Below are positions 16,459-31,267 of a stretch of DNA of 64,000 nt, piece by piece; within the stretch, counting starts at the first letter, position 1, and each line of letters begins with the position of its first letter. The DNA comes from Blastococcus sp. HT6-30. Its GTDB lineage: Bacteria; Actinomycetota; Actinomycetes; Mycobacteriales; Geodermatophilaceae. Both the position numbers and the translations under genes were made by a program. A model generated the notes under the pieces. The model made no database searches. It saw nothing but the letters and a program-made list of their open reading frames with translations, and was not told where the DNA came from. The stretch is from positions 3,368,001-3,432,000 of the forward strand of contig NZ_CP155792.1 in assembly GCF_039729015.1 (NCBI RefSeq), in the 5' to 3' direction.

Positions 16459-18825
16459 CTAGCTGGTCGGTACGGTGCCCGCCGGAACGGAGCCGACGGC
16501 CACCTCGGGTGATCCGAAAAGGGCCGGCAGCGTGGCGCTCCAGGCGGATCGGAGCTCGGCCAGCGGCAGCTCCAGCACGCCGTCGAGGGACAACGCGTCC
16601 CCGCCCGTCGTCCCGAGTTCCGTCACGGGCACACCGGCCCACTGCGCGGTCGTCTTCACGCCGCCGGGGTCCGACGTCGTGATCACCGCTCGCGCGGTGG
16701 ACTCGCTGAAGAGGGCGGTGAACGGGTCGTCGCCGAGCTCCAGCCGGGCACCCACGCCGTGGCGCAGCGCCGACTCGGCCAGCCCCTGCCCCAGACCACC
16801 GTCAGCCAGGTCGTGCGCGGAGCTGATCAGGCCCTCCCGGCCGAGCGCACCCAGCAGGTCGCCCAGCGCACGCTCGGCGGCGAGGTCGACGGCCGGCGGC
16901 CTCCCGCCCAGGTGGCCGTGCACGACGCTCGCCCAGGCCGAGCCGCCGAGTTCCGGCCGCGTGGCGCCAAGGAGGAGCACCGTCTCCCCCGGCGTCCGCC
17001 AGCCCGTGGGCACCCGGGTGCGGACGTCCTCGTGCACGCCGAGGACGCCGATGACCGGGGTCGGGTTGATCGGGACGTCGCCGGTCTGGTTGTAGAGGCT
17101 GACGTTGCCGCCGGTGACGGGCAGGCCCAGCTCGCGGCAGGCGTCGGCCAGGCCGCGGACCGCCTCGGCGAACTGCCACATGACCTCGGGCTCCTCCGGC
17201 GAGCCGAAGTTCAGGCAGTTGGTCACGGCGAGCGGCTTCGCCCCCGCGACGGCGACGTTGCGGTACGCCTCGGCCAGGTTCAGCTGGGCTCCCGTGTACG
17301 GGTCCAGCCGGGCGTAGCGCGCGTTCCCGTCGAGGGACAGCGCGATGCCGCGGTTGCTCTCCTCGTCGATGCGCACCACACCGGCGTCGTCGGGCTGCGC
17401 CAGCACCGTGTTGCCGCGGACGTACCGGTCGTACTGCTCGGTGACCCACGTCTTGTCCGCGCCGTCCGGGCTGCTGACGACGGCCAGCCAGTGCGCCTGC
17501 AGCTCGCTGCCGCTCTGCGGCCGCGGCAGGCGGGCGGGGTCGTCGGCCTGCAGCGCATCGAGGTCGCTGGGGCGGGTCATGGGGCGCTCGTAGACCGGGC
17601 CCTCGTGGGCGACGGTCCGCGGGGGCACGTCGACGATCCGCTCGCCGTGCCAGTCGACGGTGAGCCGGTCGCCGTCGGTGACCTCACCGATGACGGTGGC
17701 CAGCACGTCCCACTTGCGGCAGACGGCGAGGAAGGCGTCCACCTTGTCCGGCTCGACGATCGCGCACATGCGCTCCTGCGACTCGCTCATCAGGATCTCG
17801 GCGGGCGTCAGGGTGCTGTCCCGCAGCGGAACGGTGTCCAGGTCGACGTGCATGCCACCGGTGCCGGCGCTGGCCAGTTCGGACGTGGCGCAGGACAGCC
17901 CGGCGCCGCCGAGGTCCTGGATGCCGGTGACGAGTTCGGCGGCGAAGATCTCCAGGCACGCCTCGATGAGCAACTTCTCGGTGAACGGGTCGCCCACCTG
18001 GACGCTCGGCCGCTTGGCCGGGCCCTCGGCGTCGAAGGTCTCGCTGGCCAGCACGCTGACGCCGCCGATGCCGTCACCGCCGGTGCGCGCACCGAACAGG
18101 ATGACCTTGTTGCCGACGCCCTCGGCCTTGGCCAGCCGGACGTCCTCGTGCCGCATGACACCGACGCACAGCGCGTTGACCAGCGGATTGCCCGCATAGC
18201 AGTCGTCGAAGAGCAGCTCGCCGCCGATGTTCGGCAGGCCCAGGCAGTTGCCGTAGCCGCCGACGCCCGCGACGACGCCGGGCAGCACCCGGGCGGTGTC
18301 GGGGGCGTCGGCCCGGCCGAAGCGGAGCGAGTCCATGACGGCGATCGGGCGGGCGCCCATGGTGAGGATGTCCCGGACGATGCCGCCCACCCCGGTGGCC
18401 GCGCCCTGGTAGGGCTCGACGTAGCTGGGGTGGTTGTGGCTCTCGACCTTGAAGGTGACGGCGTAGCCGTCGCCGACGTCGACGACGCCGGCGTTCTCGC
18501 CGATGCCGACGAGCAGCGCGTCGCTGGGCGGCAGGTCGCCGAACCGGCGCAGGTGCACCTTGGAGCTCTTGTAGGAGCAGTGCTCGCTCCACATGACCGA
18601 GTACATGGCCAGCTCGGCGGTGGTGGGCCGGCGGCCGAGGATCTCCTTGATCCGGGTGTACTCGTCGGCCTTGAGGCCCAGCTCTGCGTAGGGCTGCTCG
18701 TCGCCGGGCGTGCTCCCCGCCAGGTCGACGGTGTCCAGCCGGTTGCCGAGCCGACCGGGGCCGGTGTCGAGGTCCGAGAGCCCCGCGGTGGCGCTCGCCT
18801 GCCCCGCCGTCCTGTCCTCGCTCAC
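16459..18825 (-). CDS. purL: Phosphoribosylformylglycinamidine synthase subunit PurL
   Basis: Small-type FGAM synthase (788 aa), the ATP-dependent synthetase that works with PurQ (glutaminase) and PurS. Motifs: [20 protein letters not shown] near residue 75, [40 protein letters not shown], and the C-terminal repeat of the AIRS fold ([45 protein letters not shown]). The start is GTG at 18825, overlapping the purQ stop by GTGA. The N-terminus is somewhat long but conserved elements start well inside. Order purS-purQ-purL is the standard gram-positive arrangement. Confidence 0.97.
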   Translation of the reverse strand: MSEDRTAGQASATAGLSDLDTGPGRLGNRLDTVDLAGSTPGDEQPYAELGLKADEYTRIKEILGRRPTTAELAMYSVMWSEHCSYKSSKVHLRRFGDLPPSDALLVGIGENAGVVDVGDGYAVTFKVESHNHPSYVEPYQGAATGVGGIVRDILTMGARPIAVMDSLRFGRADAPDTARVLPGVVAGVGGYGNCLGLPNIGGELLFDDCYAGNPLVNALCVGVMRHEDVRLAKAEGVGNKVILFGARTGGDGIGGVSVLASETFDAEGPAKRPSVQVGDPFTEKLLIEACLEIFAAELVTGIQDLGGAGLSCATSELASAGTGGMHVDLDTVPLRDSTLTPAEILMSESQERMCAIVEPDKVDAFLAVCRKWDVLATVIGEVTDGDRLTVDWHGERIVDVPPRTVAHEGPVYERPMTRPSDLDALQADDPARLPRPQSGSELQAHWLAVVSSPDGADKTWVTEQYDRYVRGNTVLAQPDDAGVVRIDEESNRGIALSLDGNARYARLDPYTGAQLNLAEAYRNVAVAGAKPLAVTNCLNFGSPEEPEVMWQFAEAVRGLADACRELGLPVTGGNVSLYNQTGDVPINPTPVIGVLGVHEDVRTRVPTGWRTPGETVLLLGATRPELGGSAWASVVHGHLGGRPPAVDLAAERALGDLLGALGREGLISSAHDLADGGLGQGLAESALRHGVGARLELGDDPFTALFSESTARAVITTSDPGGVKTTAQWAGVPVTELGTTGGDALSLDGVLELPLAELRSAWSATLPALFGSPEVAVGSVPAGTVPTS

Positions 18826-19493
18826 GCGTTCACGACCGCCTTCAGGACGCTGGTGAAGAAGCCGAGCCCGTCGGTCGACGGGCCGGTGAGGTCCTCGATC
18901 GCGTGCTCGGGGTGCGGCATCAGCCCCACCACCCGGCCGTCCGCGCTGGTGACGCCGGCGATGTCGCGGGAGCTGCCGTTCGGATTGCCGTCGACGTAGC
19001 GGAACACGACCCGGTTCTCACCCTCCAGCCGGTCGAGATCGGCGTCGGCGGCCACGTAGCGGCCCTCGCCGTTCTTCACCGGGATGACGATGCGCTGGCC
19101 GGTCTGGTAGTCGGCGGTCCACGAGGTGTCGGCGCGCTCGACGACCAGCACCTGGTCGCGGTTGCGGAAGTGCAGGTGGCTGTTGCGGGTGAGGGCGCCG
19201 GGCAGCAGGCCGGCCTCGCAGAGCACCTGGAAGCCGTTGCAGATGCCGAGCACCGGCATCCCCCGCTTCGCGCGGTCGACGACATCCTGCATCAGGGGCG
19301 CGCGGGCCGCGATCGCCCCGGCGCGGAGGTAGTCGCCGTAGGAGAAGCCACCGGGGAGGACGACGGCGTCGACGTCCTTGAGGTCGTGATCGGCGTGCCA
19401 GAGGACGACCGGCTCGCCACCGGCCAGGCGCACCGCCCGCGCGGCGTCGACGTCGTCCAGGGAGCCCGGGAAGGTGATGACTCCGATGCGCAC
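18822..19493 (-). CDS. purQ: FGAM synthase glutaminase subunit PurQ
   Basis: Class I glutamine amidotransferase (223 aa) that hydrolyses glutamine and channels ammonia to PurL. It shows [35 protein letters not shown], the nucleophile elbow [19 protein letters not shown] with catalytic Cys, and the His/Glu pair in [10 protein letters not shown]. The GTG at 19493 is used because it gives the conserved [10 protein letters not shown] start. Eleven bases separate it from purS, and it overlaps purL by GTGA. Confidence 0.97.
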   Translation of the reverse strand: MRIGVITFPGSLDDVDAARAVRLAGGEPVVLWHADHDLKDVDAVVLPGGFSYGDYLRAGAIAARAPLMQDVVDRAKRGMPVLGICNGFQVLCEAGLLPGALTRNSHLHFRNRDQVLVVERADTSWTADYQTGQRIVIPVKNGEGRYVAADADLDRLEGENRVVFRYVDGNPNGSSRDIAGVTSADGRVVGLMPHPEHAIEDLTGPSTDGLGFFTSVLKAVVNA

Positions 19494-19504
19494 AGCGGTC
19501 TCTC

Positions 19505-19744
19505 TCAGTCGGTGGGGAGGTGCAGCTCGACGTCCTCGATGACCGGGTTGGCCAGGAGCGTCTCGGCGATCTGCCGCAGCTCGGCCTCGTCCGGGGTCCC
19601 GTCGACCTCGAGCACGAAGTGCTTGCCCTGGCGGACGCTCCGCACCGAGTCGTGGCCGAGCCGGCCGAGCGCGCCGAGGACCGCCTGACCCTGGGGGTCG
19701 GAGATCTCCGGCTTCAGGACGACGTCGACGATCACCCGCGGCAC
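19505..19744 (-). CDS. purS: FGAM synthase subunit PurS
   Basis: 79-aa bridging subunit of the PurL-PurQ-PurS complex. It shows [39 protein letters not shown] and [11 protein letters not shown], the usual ferredoxin-like small fold. The GTG at 19744 gives a normal length; the frame stays open further upstream into a non-conserved stretch. In many actinobacteria purC directly precedes purS; here a DUF559 gene and two palindromic repeats lie between them. Confidence 0.93.
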   Translation of the reverse strand: MPRVIVDVVLKPEISDPQGQAVLGALGRLGHDSVRSVRQGKHFVLEVDGTPDEAELRQIAETLLANPVIEDVELHLPTD

Positions 19745-19824
19745 GTCGACGAGGGTACCGGTCCCCGACCGGCGACCGTCCGCACTCCAGGTGACCCTCG
19801 TCTCCCCACCCCCCTCTCCCCGGC

Positions 19825-19883
19825 GAGATCGGCGATCTCGCCCCCATCGCGGGCCTGATGCCGGCCGGATCGCCGATCTCGTC
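19825..19883. repeat. Palindromic repeat element, copy A
   Basis: 59-bp element bounded by a 13-base inverted repeat (GAGATCGGCGATC at 19825-19837, complement at 19868-19880). The left arm is part of a 10-1-10 palindrome (19822-19842) centred on GAGATCGGCGATCTC. It is about 80% identical (47 of 59) to copy B at 20818-20876, in the same orientation. Its right end overlaps the stop codon of the DUF559 gene. It may be a mobile REP-like element, a transcription terminator, or both. Confidence 0.8.
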
Positions 19884-20787
19884 ACCGCAGGGCCCGCCGG
19901 ATCGCCGCGATCACCTGGTCAGGGCGGCCCAGGAGGTCCGCGGAGGTGAAGCGCAGCACCGTCCACCCAGCCGCGACGAGCCGGTTCTGACGCCGGAGGT
20001 CCGCCACGAACACGTCCCGGTCGCGGTGCACGTCGCCGTCGAACTCGACCAGCACCTTGCGGTCCGGCCACGCCAGGTCCGCTCGACCGAGGAGGCCTCC
20101 TCCCGGGTCGCGGACCCGGTGCTGGAGCACGGGCGCCGGGAGACCGGCGTCGTGGACGAGCCACCGCAGCACCGACTCCATCGGTGACTCCGACCGGGCA
20201 TCCGCCACCGGCAGCACCGCCCGGGCACGGGCGCAGCCGCGACCGGTGGGGCGCCGCGCCAGTTGCTCCGCCAGGTCCGCTCGCGTGCACCTGCCGTCGA
20301 GCAGCTGGTCGGTGACCGCCAGGAGGGCCGGCGGCTGCAGCACCGCGGCGAGGTCCCGCCACGTGCGGGCAGGCGTCGTCACCGGTAGCGCCGACCGCAG
20401 CGTCACGTCGTCCGGGGGGAGATCGCTGCGGTGGATGCGCCGGTCGGCACGGCTCTCGGCCCTGGACGCGAGCGGCACCATCAGGTCCGCCCGCGGGTCC
20501 GACCGCGGCTCGAGCGGGATCTCGAGGACCCACAGCGCGGCCGCGGTGAGGTGGCTGACCACGGTGCCGGGTGGAGCGGTCAGCAGCACCGCCGGCAACC
20601 TCGTCCGCAGCGCACCGAGCAACGCCCTCGGCGCGTACGTGTCCCGCGAGAGCCGCGCGACCTCCCGGTGCCGCAGCTGCTTGTCGATGATCCCGGCGGC
20701 TCGGGCCATCGCACGGGTGGCGGGTCCGGTGAGTCGGGTGGGCACGCGTCGGCTCGGCACCGCGGCAGGGTGCCCCAGTGGGCGCAC
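19882..20787 (-). CDS. DUF559 endonuclease-like protein with AbiEi-like N-terminus
   Basis: 301-aa protein. The C-terminal about 110 residues match the DUF559 restriction-endonuclease-like (Vsr/PD-(D/E)XK) fold: Glu in [15 protein letters not shown], Asp in LLGRADLAW, Glu-x-Asp in [12 protein letters not shown], then [21 protein letters not shown]. The N-terminal part ([37 protein letters not shown]) resembles the winged-helix antitoxin-like domain often fused to DUF559. The substrate is unknown; nuclease activity is inferred from conserved acidic residues. It sits between purC and purS, where it has no obvious pathway role, and is flanked by two direct copies of a 59-bp palindromic repeat. 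GTG 20787 is taken as start; a downstream ATG is possible. Confidence 0.8.
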   Translation of the reverse strand: MRPLGHPAAVPSRRVPTRLTGPATRAMARAAGIIDKQLRHREVARLSRDTYAPRALLGALRTRLPAVLLTAPPGTVVSHLTAAALWVLEIPLEPRSDPRADLMVPLASRAESRADRRIHRSDLPPDDVTLRSALPVTTPARTWRDLAAVLQPPALLAVTDQLLDGRCTRADLAEQLARRPTGRGCARARAVLPVADARSESPMESVLRWLVHDAGLPAPVLQHRVRDPGGGLLGRADLAWPDRKVLVEFDGDVHRDRDVFVADLRRQNRLVAAGWTVLRFTSADLLGRPDQVIAAIRRALR

Positions 20788-20817
20788 CTGCCGCGGCCGC
20801 CGTCCACAGGCCCGGTC

Positions 20818-20876
20818 GAGATCGGCGTTGTCGCCCCCATCGGCGCGCTCATGGGGCCGAGATCGCCGATCTCGTC
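20818..20876. repeat. Palindromic repeat element, copy B
   Basis: 59-bp partner of copy A, same orientation. It has GAGATCGGCG at 20818-20827, a CCCCCAT/ATGGGG inner pairing, and the complete palindrome GAGATCGCCGATCTC near its right end (20859-20873). It lies 6 bases from the purC stop codon on one side and about 30 bases upstream of the DUF559 start on the other, so the DUF559 gene is bracketed by A and B. Confidence 0.8.
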
Positions 20877-20881
20877 GGGCG

Positions 20882-21739
20882 TCAGGCGAAGGAGGTGCCG
20901 GTCAGCTGCTCGTAGGCGGTGACGTAGCGCTCCCGGGTGGCGGCGACGACGTCGGCGGGGAGCTCGGGCGGCTCCGAGACGCGATCCCAGCCGGACGACG
21001 TCAGCCAGTCGCGCACGAACTGCTTGTCGTACGAGGGCTGCACCGCACCCGGCGACCAGGTGTCGGCCGGCCAGAACCGGGACGAGTCGGGGGTGAGCAC
21101 CTCGTCCCCCAGGACGACGGAGACCCCGGCCAGCCCGAACTCGAACTTGGTGTCGGCCAGCACGATGCCCGCCTCGGCCGCGATCTCGGCGCCCCGGCGG
21201 TACAGCGCCAGCGTCAGCTCGCGGAGCTCCTCCGCGCGGGCGGCGCCCACCGCCGAGACGACGGCGGCGAAGTCGATCGCCTCGTCGTGCGCGCCCACCT
21301 CGGCCTTGGTGGACGGCGTGAACACCGGCTCCGGCAGCCGCGAGCCCTCGACCAGGCCGGCGGGCAGGGCGACGTCGCGGATCGACCCCGTGCGCTCGTA
21401 CTCCTTGGTCCCCGAGCCGGAGAGGTAGCCGCGGGCCACGCACTCCACCGGCAGCATCTCCAGCCGCCGCACGAGCATGGCCCGCCCGGCGACCTCGGCG
21501 GGCACGTCCGCGGCCGATACCAGGTGGTGCGAGGCCCCGAACGAGGCCAGCACCGGCGTCAGCTGCTCGAACCACCACACCGACAGCTGCGTGAGCACCC
21601 TCCCCTTGTCGGGGATCGGCGTCGGCAGCACGTGGTCGTAGGCGGAGATCCGGTCGGAGGCGACCAGGAGCAGCCGGTCGGCGCCGGCGTCGTAGATCTC
21701 CCGCACCTTGCCCCGCGCGACGAGCGGCAGCTCGATCAC
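20882..21739 (-). CDS. purC: SAICAR synthetase
   Basis: Phosphoribosylaminoimidazole-succinocarboxamide synthase (285 aa), joining aspartate to CAIR. Motifs are [20 protein letters not shown] near the N-terminus, [52 protein letters not shown] and [11 protein letters not shown]. The GTG start at 21739 overlaps the purB stop (GTGA). Together with purB it would start the purine transcript that continues through DUF559 and purSQL if the intervening repeats do not terminate it. Confidence 0.97.
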   Translation of the reverse strand: MIELPLVARGKVREIYDAGADRLLLVASDRISAYDHVLPTPIPDKGRVLTQLSVWWFEQLTPVLASFGASHHLVSAADVPAEVAGRAMLVRRLEMLPVECVARGYLSGSGTKEYERTGSIRDVALPAGLVEGSRLPEPVFTPSTKAEVGAHDEAIDFAAVVSAVGAARAEELRELTLALYRRGAEIAAEAGIVLADTKFEFGLAGVSVVLGDEVLTPDSSRFWPADTWSPGAVQPSYDKQFVRDWLTSSGWDRVSEPPELPADVVAATRERYVTAYEQLTGTSFA

Positions 21740-23043
21740 GACAGCGCAGCCAGCCGGTCGAAGAGCGGACCGAGGTTGGCCACGTACTTCTCCGGCCGGC
21801 AGATCTCGTCCAGCCGCGCCTCGTCCAGCGGAACGCCGGACTCCCCCGCCCGGGCGCGGAGGGTGTCCCGGAAGGGCACGCCCGACCTCCACGTCTCCAT
21901 CGCCGCCGACTGGACCAGCGCGTAGGCGTCCTCGCGGGACTGCCCGCTCTCCACCAGCTCCAGCAGCACCGAGGAGGTGTAGATCAGCCCGCCGGTGGAC
22001 TCCAGATTGGCGCGCATGCGGTCGGCGTCCACGACGAGGTTCTCGACCAGCCCGGCGGTGAGGTGCAGCAGGTAGTCGGTGGTGATCGCGGCGTCGGGCA
22101 GGAACACGCGCTCGGTCGAGGAGTGCGAGATGTCCCGCTCGTGCCAGAGCGGGATGCCCTCCATGACCGGCACGACGGCCGCCCGGACGACGCGTGCCAG
22201 CCCCGCGATGCGCTCGGAGCGGATCGGGTTCTTCTTGTGCGGCATCGCGCTCGAGCCCTTCTGGCCCGAGCCGAACGCCTCGGACAGCTCGCGCACCTCG
22301 GTGCGCTGGCCGTGCCGCACCTCGAGGGCGACCGCCTCGCAGACCGTGGCGATGATGGCCAGCGCCGAGATCCACTCGCTGATCGAGTCGCGCAGCACCA
22401 CCTGGGTCGAGGCGTCGGCGGGCTGCAGGTCCAGCGCCTCGGCGACGGCGACCTCGACCGAGGGGTCGATCAGCGAGTAGGTGCCGACGGCGCCGGAGAT
22501 GGCGACGACGCCGACGCGCTCGCGGGCGGCTCGCAGCCGGTCCCGCGAGCGGGCGGCGGCGAAAGCCAGGTCGGCGACCCGGTGGCCCCACACGTCCGGC
22601 TCGGCGTGCACGCCGTGGGTGCGGCCGACCTTGATCGTGCCCCGGTGGGCCAGCCCGTGGTCGCGCAGCGCCGCCACCAGCCGGTCGGCCTTGGCCAGCA
22701 GGATGTCGGTGGCCTCGGTGAGCTGCACGGCCAGCGCGGTGTCCAGCAGGTCCGACGAGGTCATCCCGTGGTGCACGAAGGCCGCGGCCGAGCGGGGCTC
22801 GGTGTTGTCCGCCCAGGCCGTGAGGAAGGCGATGACGTCGTGCTGCGTCGTCTCCTCGATCTCGGCGACCCGTTCGGCGGTGGGCGGGGGCGCGTTGCGC
22901 ACCGGCTCCACGACGTCGGCCGGGACGCGGCCGGCGGCGGCGTGCGCCTCCAGCACCAGCGTCTCGACGCGGCACCACAGCTCGTACTTGTGGGCATCGC
23001 TCCAGACCCGGCCCATGTCAGGGAGCGTGTAACGCTCGATCAT
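21736..23043 (-). CDS. purB: Adenylosuccinate lyase
   Basis: Fumarase-superfamily lyase (435 aa) acting twice in purine synthesis, on SAICAR and on adenylosuccinate. Seen: [20 protein letters not shown] at the start, [32 protein letters not shown], and the signature loop [15 protein letters not shown] with the catalytic Ser. The start is set at ATG 23043 because MIERY matches the family N-terminus; an upstream GTG at 23061 adds six residues and cannot be excluded. It is the first gene of the purB-purC unit. Confidence 0.95.
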   Translation of the reverse strand: MIERYTLPDMGRVWSDAHKYELWCRVETLVLEAHAAAGRVPADVVEPVRNAPPPTAERVAEIEETTQHDVIAFLTAWADNTEPRSAAAFVHHGMTSSDLLDTALAVQLTEATDILLAKADRLVAALRDHGLAHRGTIKVGRTHGVHAEPDVWGHRVADLAFAAARSRDRLRAARERVGVVAISGAVGTYSLIDPSVEVAVAEALDLQPADASTQVVLRDSISEWISALAIIATVCEAVALEVRHGQRTEVRELSEAFGSGQKGSSAMPHKKNPIRSERIAGLARVVRAAVVPVMEGIPLWHERDISHSSTERVFLPDAAITTDYLLHLTAGLVENLVVDADRMRANLESTGGLIYTSSVLLELVESGQSREDAYALVQSAAMETWRSGVPFRDTLRARAGESGVPLDEARLDEICRPEKYVANLGPLFDRLAALS

Positions 23044-23144
23044 GCGGGTACCGCCTGCCACTGCTCAGCTCGTCGCACCACGGGGCCATCCTCCCGTAGG
23101 GCTAGCGTGATCACTAACGGCCCCTACCGACGGCGGAGGTGCGC

Positions 23145-24584
23145 ATGCTGCGCCGGGCCACGAACCTCGCCGCACGGGCCCGTGCGCGCATCCAGGCCGC
23201 GCGGGAGCACGACCCCCACGGCTGGCACCACCACCCGCACGGCTGGCACCACCACGACGCCCACCACCACGACGGCGAGCCAGGGCCGATCGACTTCGTG
23301 CACGACCTGCCGGAGGACGAGGGCGCCGGCTCGTCCCGTCCGCCGCTGGGCAGCCCGGCGGCGGGGGCCCCGGACCTCGACGGGGCGATGGGCCCCGGCG
23401 GCGTCAGCGGCCCACCCGCCGGCGTCTCGCCGGAGGGCGCCCGCGCCCGCGCCGCGGCTGCCCGGCGGCGCTCGCGCCGGGCCGGGGCCGAGGACGACGT
23501 CCCCTTCGGTCTGCGGACGGCGGCGGCCTGGTCGTGGCGGCTGATCGTGGTGCTCGCCGGCTTCTACCTGCTGCTCTGGGCCGCCGCGCACGTGGCGGTG
23601 GTGGTCGTGCCGGTCATCGTCGCGTTGCTGCTGGCCGCGCTGCTCCAGCCGGGGGCGACCGCCCTCGTCCGCCACGGCTGGCCCCGGGGGCTGGCGGCCT
23701 CGGCCATGCTCCTGGTCGGTCTGGCGGTGGTCGCCGGGATCATCACGCTGGTCGTGGAGCGCTTCACCGCCGGGTTCACCGACCTGGCGGCGCAGGTCAG
23801 CCAGGGCCTGGAGGAGGTGGAGTCCTTCGTCGTCCGGACCTTCCCGATCACGGCGAACCAGCTCGAGGACGCCGTCGGCGAGCTGCAGGACTTCCTGGTC
23901 AGCAACGAGGAGAGCCTGGCGACGGGCGCCATCACCACCGCCACGACCGTGGGCGAGGTCTTCACCGGCATCGTCCTCGCGCTGTTCACGCTCTTCTTCT
24001 TCCTCAAGGACGGCCGGTCGATCTGGCTGTGGCTGGTCGGCCTCTTCCCCCGCGAGGCGCGGGCCTACCTGGACGAGGCGGGCCGGCGGTCCTGGCGGAC
24101 GCTCATCTCGTACGTGCGGGCGACCGTCGCCGTGGCCCTCGTCGACGCGGTCGGCATCGGCATCGGGCTGGCGATCCTCGGCGTCCCGCTGGTCATCCCG
24201 CTGGCGGCGCTGGTCTTCCTCGGCGCGTTCATCCCGATCATCGGCTCGTTCCTGGCCGGTTCGGTCGCGGTGCTCGTGGCCCTGGTCTCCGTGGGGCCGA
24301 TCAAGGCCCTGATCGCCCTGGCGATCGTCGTGCTGGTCATGCAGCTCGAGGGGCACGTCCTGCAGCCGCTGCTGCTCGGCCGGGCCGTGCACGTGCACCC
24401 GCTGGCGGTCGTGCTGTCGATCGCGGCCGGCCTGCTGATCGGGGGCATCTTCGGTGCGCTGATCGCCGTCCCGACGGTGGCGTGCGTCAACGTGGCGGGC
24501 ACCTACCTCAGCCGGCGACACGAAGGGCCCCGCCCGCCCGAGCCACGACCCGAGCGGGCCCGCCCGGCGGTCACCGCCGGCTGA
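23145..24584 (+). CDS. AI-2E family membrane protein with His-rich N-terminus
   Basis: Polytopic membrane protein of 479 aa of the AI-2E (PerM/YdiK) family; members include exporters and ion exchangers, and most do not handle autoinducer-2. The first about 110 residues are cytosolic and unusual: a His-rich tract at about residues 19-41 with HGWHHH repeated twice, then Gly/Pro/Ala-rich linker and basic RRRSRR. About seven helices follow, with ITTATTVGEVFTGIVLALFT, FFFLKDGRS and LGAFIPIIGSFLAGSVAVL typical of the family. ATG 23145 has GGAGG 5 bases upstream. A 17-bp palindrome covers the stop codon (24578-24594). Metal binding by the His tract is inferred. Confidence 0.85.
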   Translation: MLRRATNLAARARARIQAAREHDPHGWHHHPHGWHHHDAHHHDGEPGPIDFVHDLPEDEGAGSSRPPLGSPAAGAPDLDGAMGPGGVSGPPAGVSPEGARARAAAARRRSRRAGAEDDVPFGLRTAAAWSWRLIVVLAGFYLLLWAAAHVAVVVVPVIVALLLAALLQPGATALVRHGWPRGLAASAMLLVGLAVVAGIITLVVERFTAGFTDLAAQVSQGLEEVESFVVRTFPITANQLEDAVGELQDFLVSNEESLATGAITTATTVGEVFTGIVLALFTLFFFLKDGRSIWLWLVGLFPREARAYLDEAGRRSWRTLISYVRATVAVALVDAVGIGIGLAILGVPLVIPLAALVFLGAFIPIIGSFLAGSVAVLVALVSVGPIKALIALAIVVLVMQLEGHVLQPLLLGRAVHVHPLAVVLSIAAGLLIGGIFGALIAVPTVACVNVAGTYLSRRHEGPRPPEPRPERARPAVTAG

Positions 24585-24633
24585 GGCTCAGCCGAGGGGG
24601 CATCCGTCGGCGTCTGCGATGCTCACCCGGCTG

Positions 24634-25917
24634 TCAGCCGACGGTGATCCGCCCCTCGACGGCGGCGAGGGCGATGTCGGTGCGCCAGTGCGCGTCGGCC
24701 AGCCGCACGCCGGCCACCCGCTCGTAGGCGGCCTGCCGGGCGGCGGCCAGGTCGTCGCCCACCGCGGTCACGGCGAGCACGCGCCCCCCGGCGGAGACGA
24801 CCGTCCCGTCGGCCGCGAGGGCGGTGCCGGCGTGCAGCACGCCCTCCCCGTCCGCGCCGGTGATCGCGTCCCCGGTCCGGGGCGCCTCCGGGTAGCCCGG
24901 CGCCGCCACCACCACGGTCACCGCGGCGCCGGCGCGCCAGCGCAGCGGCGGGTGCCCGGCGAGGGTGCCGGTGGCGGCGGCGTGCAGCAGCCCACCCAGC
25001 GGGGTCTCCAGCAGCGGCAGCACGACCTGCGTCTCGGGGTCGCCGAACCGGGCGTTGAACTCCACCACCCGGACTCCCCGCGAGGTCAGCGCCAGCCCGG
25101 CGTACAGCAGCCCGCTGAAGGGCTCGCCCCGCCGGGCCATCTCGTCGACGGTCGGCTGCAGCACGGTGGCCAGCACCTCGTCGACCAGCCGGGCCGGGGC
25201 CCAGGGCAGCGGCGCGTAGGCGCCCATGCCGCCGGTGTTCGGGCCCCCGTCCCCGTCGTCGCGCCGCTTGTGGTCCTGCGCCGGGACCAGGGGCAGCACC
25301 GTCGTCCCGTCGGTGACGGCGAACAGCGAGACCTCCGGCCCGTCGAGGTACTCCTCCACGAGCACCGCGCCCCCCGCGTCGAGCACCCCGCGGCCGTGGG
25401 CGACGGCGGCCTCCCGGTCGGGCGTGACGACGACGCCCTTCCCCGCGGCCAGGCCGTCGTCCTTGACCACGAAGGGAGCGCCGCCGGTGGCTGCTGCCAC
25501 CTCGTCCAGCGCGGTCTCCAGCTCGGCCGGACCGCCGACCGGCCACGACCGGGCGGTCGGCACGCCGGCCGCGGTCATGACGTGCTTGGCGAAGGACTTG
25601 CTGCCCTCCAGCTGCGCGGCCTGCGCGGACGGGCCGAAGCAGGCGATCCCCGCCTCCCGGACCGCGTCGGCGGCCCCGGCCACCAGGGGGACCTCGGGTC
25701 CGACGACGACCAGGTCGGCGCCCCAGTCGCGCGCCAGCGCGGCCACCGCGATCGGGTCGGCCACCGCCAGTGATCCACCCCCGGGTGGCGGCGGAGCCAC
25801 CGCCCGGGTCCCGGCGTTGCCGGGGGCGCAGGCGAGCCCGCTCACCGCGGGGTCGGACTGGAGAGCCACGCACAGGGCGTGCTCCCGGGCACCGGAGCCG
25901 ATCACCAGCACGCGCAC
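24634..25917 (-). CDS. purD: Phosphoribosylamine-glycine ligase
   Basis: GAR synthetase (427 aa), second step of purine synthesis, an ATP-grasp enzyme. Seen: [78 protein letters not shown] and [23 protein letters not shown] 25917 gives the standard MRVLVIGSG start. It is monocistronic here, divergent from the GDPD gene across about 205 bases and convergent with the AI-2E-family gene. Confidence 0.97.
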   Translation of the reverse strand: MRVLVIGSGAREHALCVALQSDPAVSGLACAPGNAGTRAVAPPPPGGGSLAVADPIAVAALARDWGADLVVVGPEVPLVAGAADAVREAGIACFGPSAQAAQLEGSKSFAKHVMTAAGVPTARSWPVGGPAELETALDEVAAATGGAPFVVKDDGLAAGKGVVVTPDREAAVAHGRGVLDAGGAVLVEEYLDGPEVSLFAVTDGTTVLPLVPAQDHKRRDDGDGGPNTGGMGAYAPLPWAPARLVDEVLATVLQPTVDEMARRGEPFSGLLYAGLALTSRGVRVVEFNARFGDPETQVVLPLLETPLGGLLHAAATGTLAGHPPLRWRAGAAVTVVVAAPGYPEAPRTGDAITGADGEGVLHAGTALAADGTVVSAGGRVLAVTAVGDDLAAARQAAYERVAGVRLADAHWRTDIALAAVEGRITVG

Positions 25918-26122
25918 GAGCGGCGACCCTACCGATGCGGTGCGGGCACGGTCCGGCCGGCAGCGCGCGAGGTGGGACGGGAGGGCGAAATGCCCTCAGC
26001 CCCCGGGACGTGAGTTCCGCACCGCCCGGGATGCTGCTGGTCACCGAACCGGCCGCTCGATGGTGCGCAACCCGTCTCCTGCAGTTCCCCTTCGATTCAT
26101 CCGGCTCGGCTGTTGTGGCGTC

Positions 26123-27148
26123 ATGCGCGCGACCGAATCGCTGGCGGACCGGCCAGTGACACGCCTCCCCCAGCCCGTTGTCATCGGACACCGCGGAGCC
26201 CCGGCCTACCGGCCGGAGCACACCGCGGCCAGCTTCGAGCTGGCCATCGACCTCGGTGCCGACCTCATCGAGCCGGACGTGGTGGTCAGCCGCGACGGCG
26301 TGCTCGTCGTCCGGCACGAGAGCGAGCTCTCGCTCTCCACCGACGTCGCCGAGCACCCGGAGTTCGCCGGCCGCCGCACCACCAGGCTGGTCGACGGGAA
26401 GCTGCACACCGGCTGGTTCGTCGAGGACTTCACCTGTGCCGAGCTGCGCACCCTGCGCGCGGTCGAGCGGATGCCGTCGCTACGGCCGCTCAACACCGCC
26501 TACGACGGCCGCTGCGGCATCCTGACGCTGGCCGAGGTGATCGAGCTGGCGCGCTGCCGCTCGACCGCCGAGCGCCCCGTCCGCGTGCTCGCCGAGCTCA
26601 AGCACCCCGAGTGGTGCCACGCCGAGGGGCGCTCCATGGCGGATCTGGTGGCCGACGAGCTGCGCCTGCTCGGCGCCGACCGTTCCTCCGGGACCGTGCT
26701 GCTGCAGTCGTTCGACCCGGCCGTCCTGCGCGAGCTGCGCAGCCGCCTGGGCGAGGACGGCCCGCGGATGGTGCAGCTGGTCGAGGACGACCACGCCGGT
26801 GACGTCATGGTGACCCCGTCCGGGCTGCGGGAGATCTCCACCTACGCGCAGGGGGTCGGCCCCAGCCGGGAGCGGGTCCTGGCCGACGCCGCCGAGCACG
26901 CCCTGACCGGCGCGCCGAACCTGGTGGCGCAGGCGCACGGTGCCGAGCTGACGGTGTTCTGCTGGACGCTGCGCGCGGAGAACGCCTTCCTGCCCGAGCA
27001 CCTGCGCCGGGGCGAGGCCCCGGAGGCGCTCGGGGACGCGCTGGGTGACGCCGCGGCGCTGCTGGCTCTCGGGGTGGACGGGCTGATCACCGACTTCCCC
27101 GACGTCGCCGTCCGCGCACGGACCGCCCTCACCCCCCAGCCGGTCTGA
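26123..27148 (+). CDS. Glycerophosphodiester phosphodiesterase
   Basis: GDPD-family hydrolase (341 aa) expected to cleave glycerophosphodiesters to glycerol-3-phosphate and an alcohol. Catalytic segment: VIGHRGAPAYRPEHTAASFE with His/Arg and the metal-binding Glu, then DLIEPDVVVSRDGVLVVRHE. It continues with LAELKHPEW and ends VDGLITDFPDV, all diagnostic. No signal peptide or lipobox is seen, so a cytoplasmic location is likely. ATG 26123 is chosen; the reading frame is open far upstream across the purD promoter region and purD itself, but that part is a GC artefact. Confidence 0.9.
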   Translation: MRATESLADRPVTRLPQPVVIGHRGAPAYRPEHTAASFELAIDLGADLIEPDVVVSRDGVLVVRHESELSLSTDVAEHPEFAGRRTTRLVDGKLHTGWFVEDFTCAELRTLRAVERMPSLRPLNTAYDGRCGILTLAEVIELARCRSTAERPVRVLAELKHPEWCHAEGRSMADLVADELRLLGADRSSGTVLLQSFDPAVLRELRSRLGEDGPRMVQLVEDDHAGDVMVTPSGLREISTYAQGVGPSRERVLADAAEHALTGAPNLVAQAHGAELTVFCWTLRAENAFLPEHLRRGEAPEALGDALGDAAALLALGVDGLITDFPDVAVRARTALTPQPV

Positions 27149-27271
27149 GCCGCACCGGGTCAGCGCACCCCTCCACCCGGCACACCCGCCTCGCCGATCA
27201 ACGCCTCCACCACGAGCACGGGGTCCCCGTTGGTGCCACCACGAGCCTGCGAGTGGTGGGGCAGGGGATCC

Positions 27272-31263
<3,992 letters not shown>

Positions 31264-31267
31264 GCCG

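Noticed and set aside
23145-24584. AI-2 autoinducer exporter as a quorum-sensing system
   Set aside because: The family name is misleading: most members are unrelated to AI-2 and no lux genes are present.
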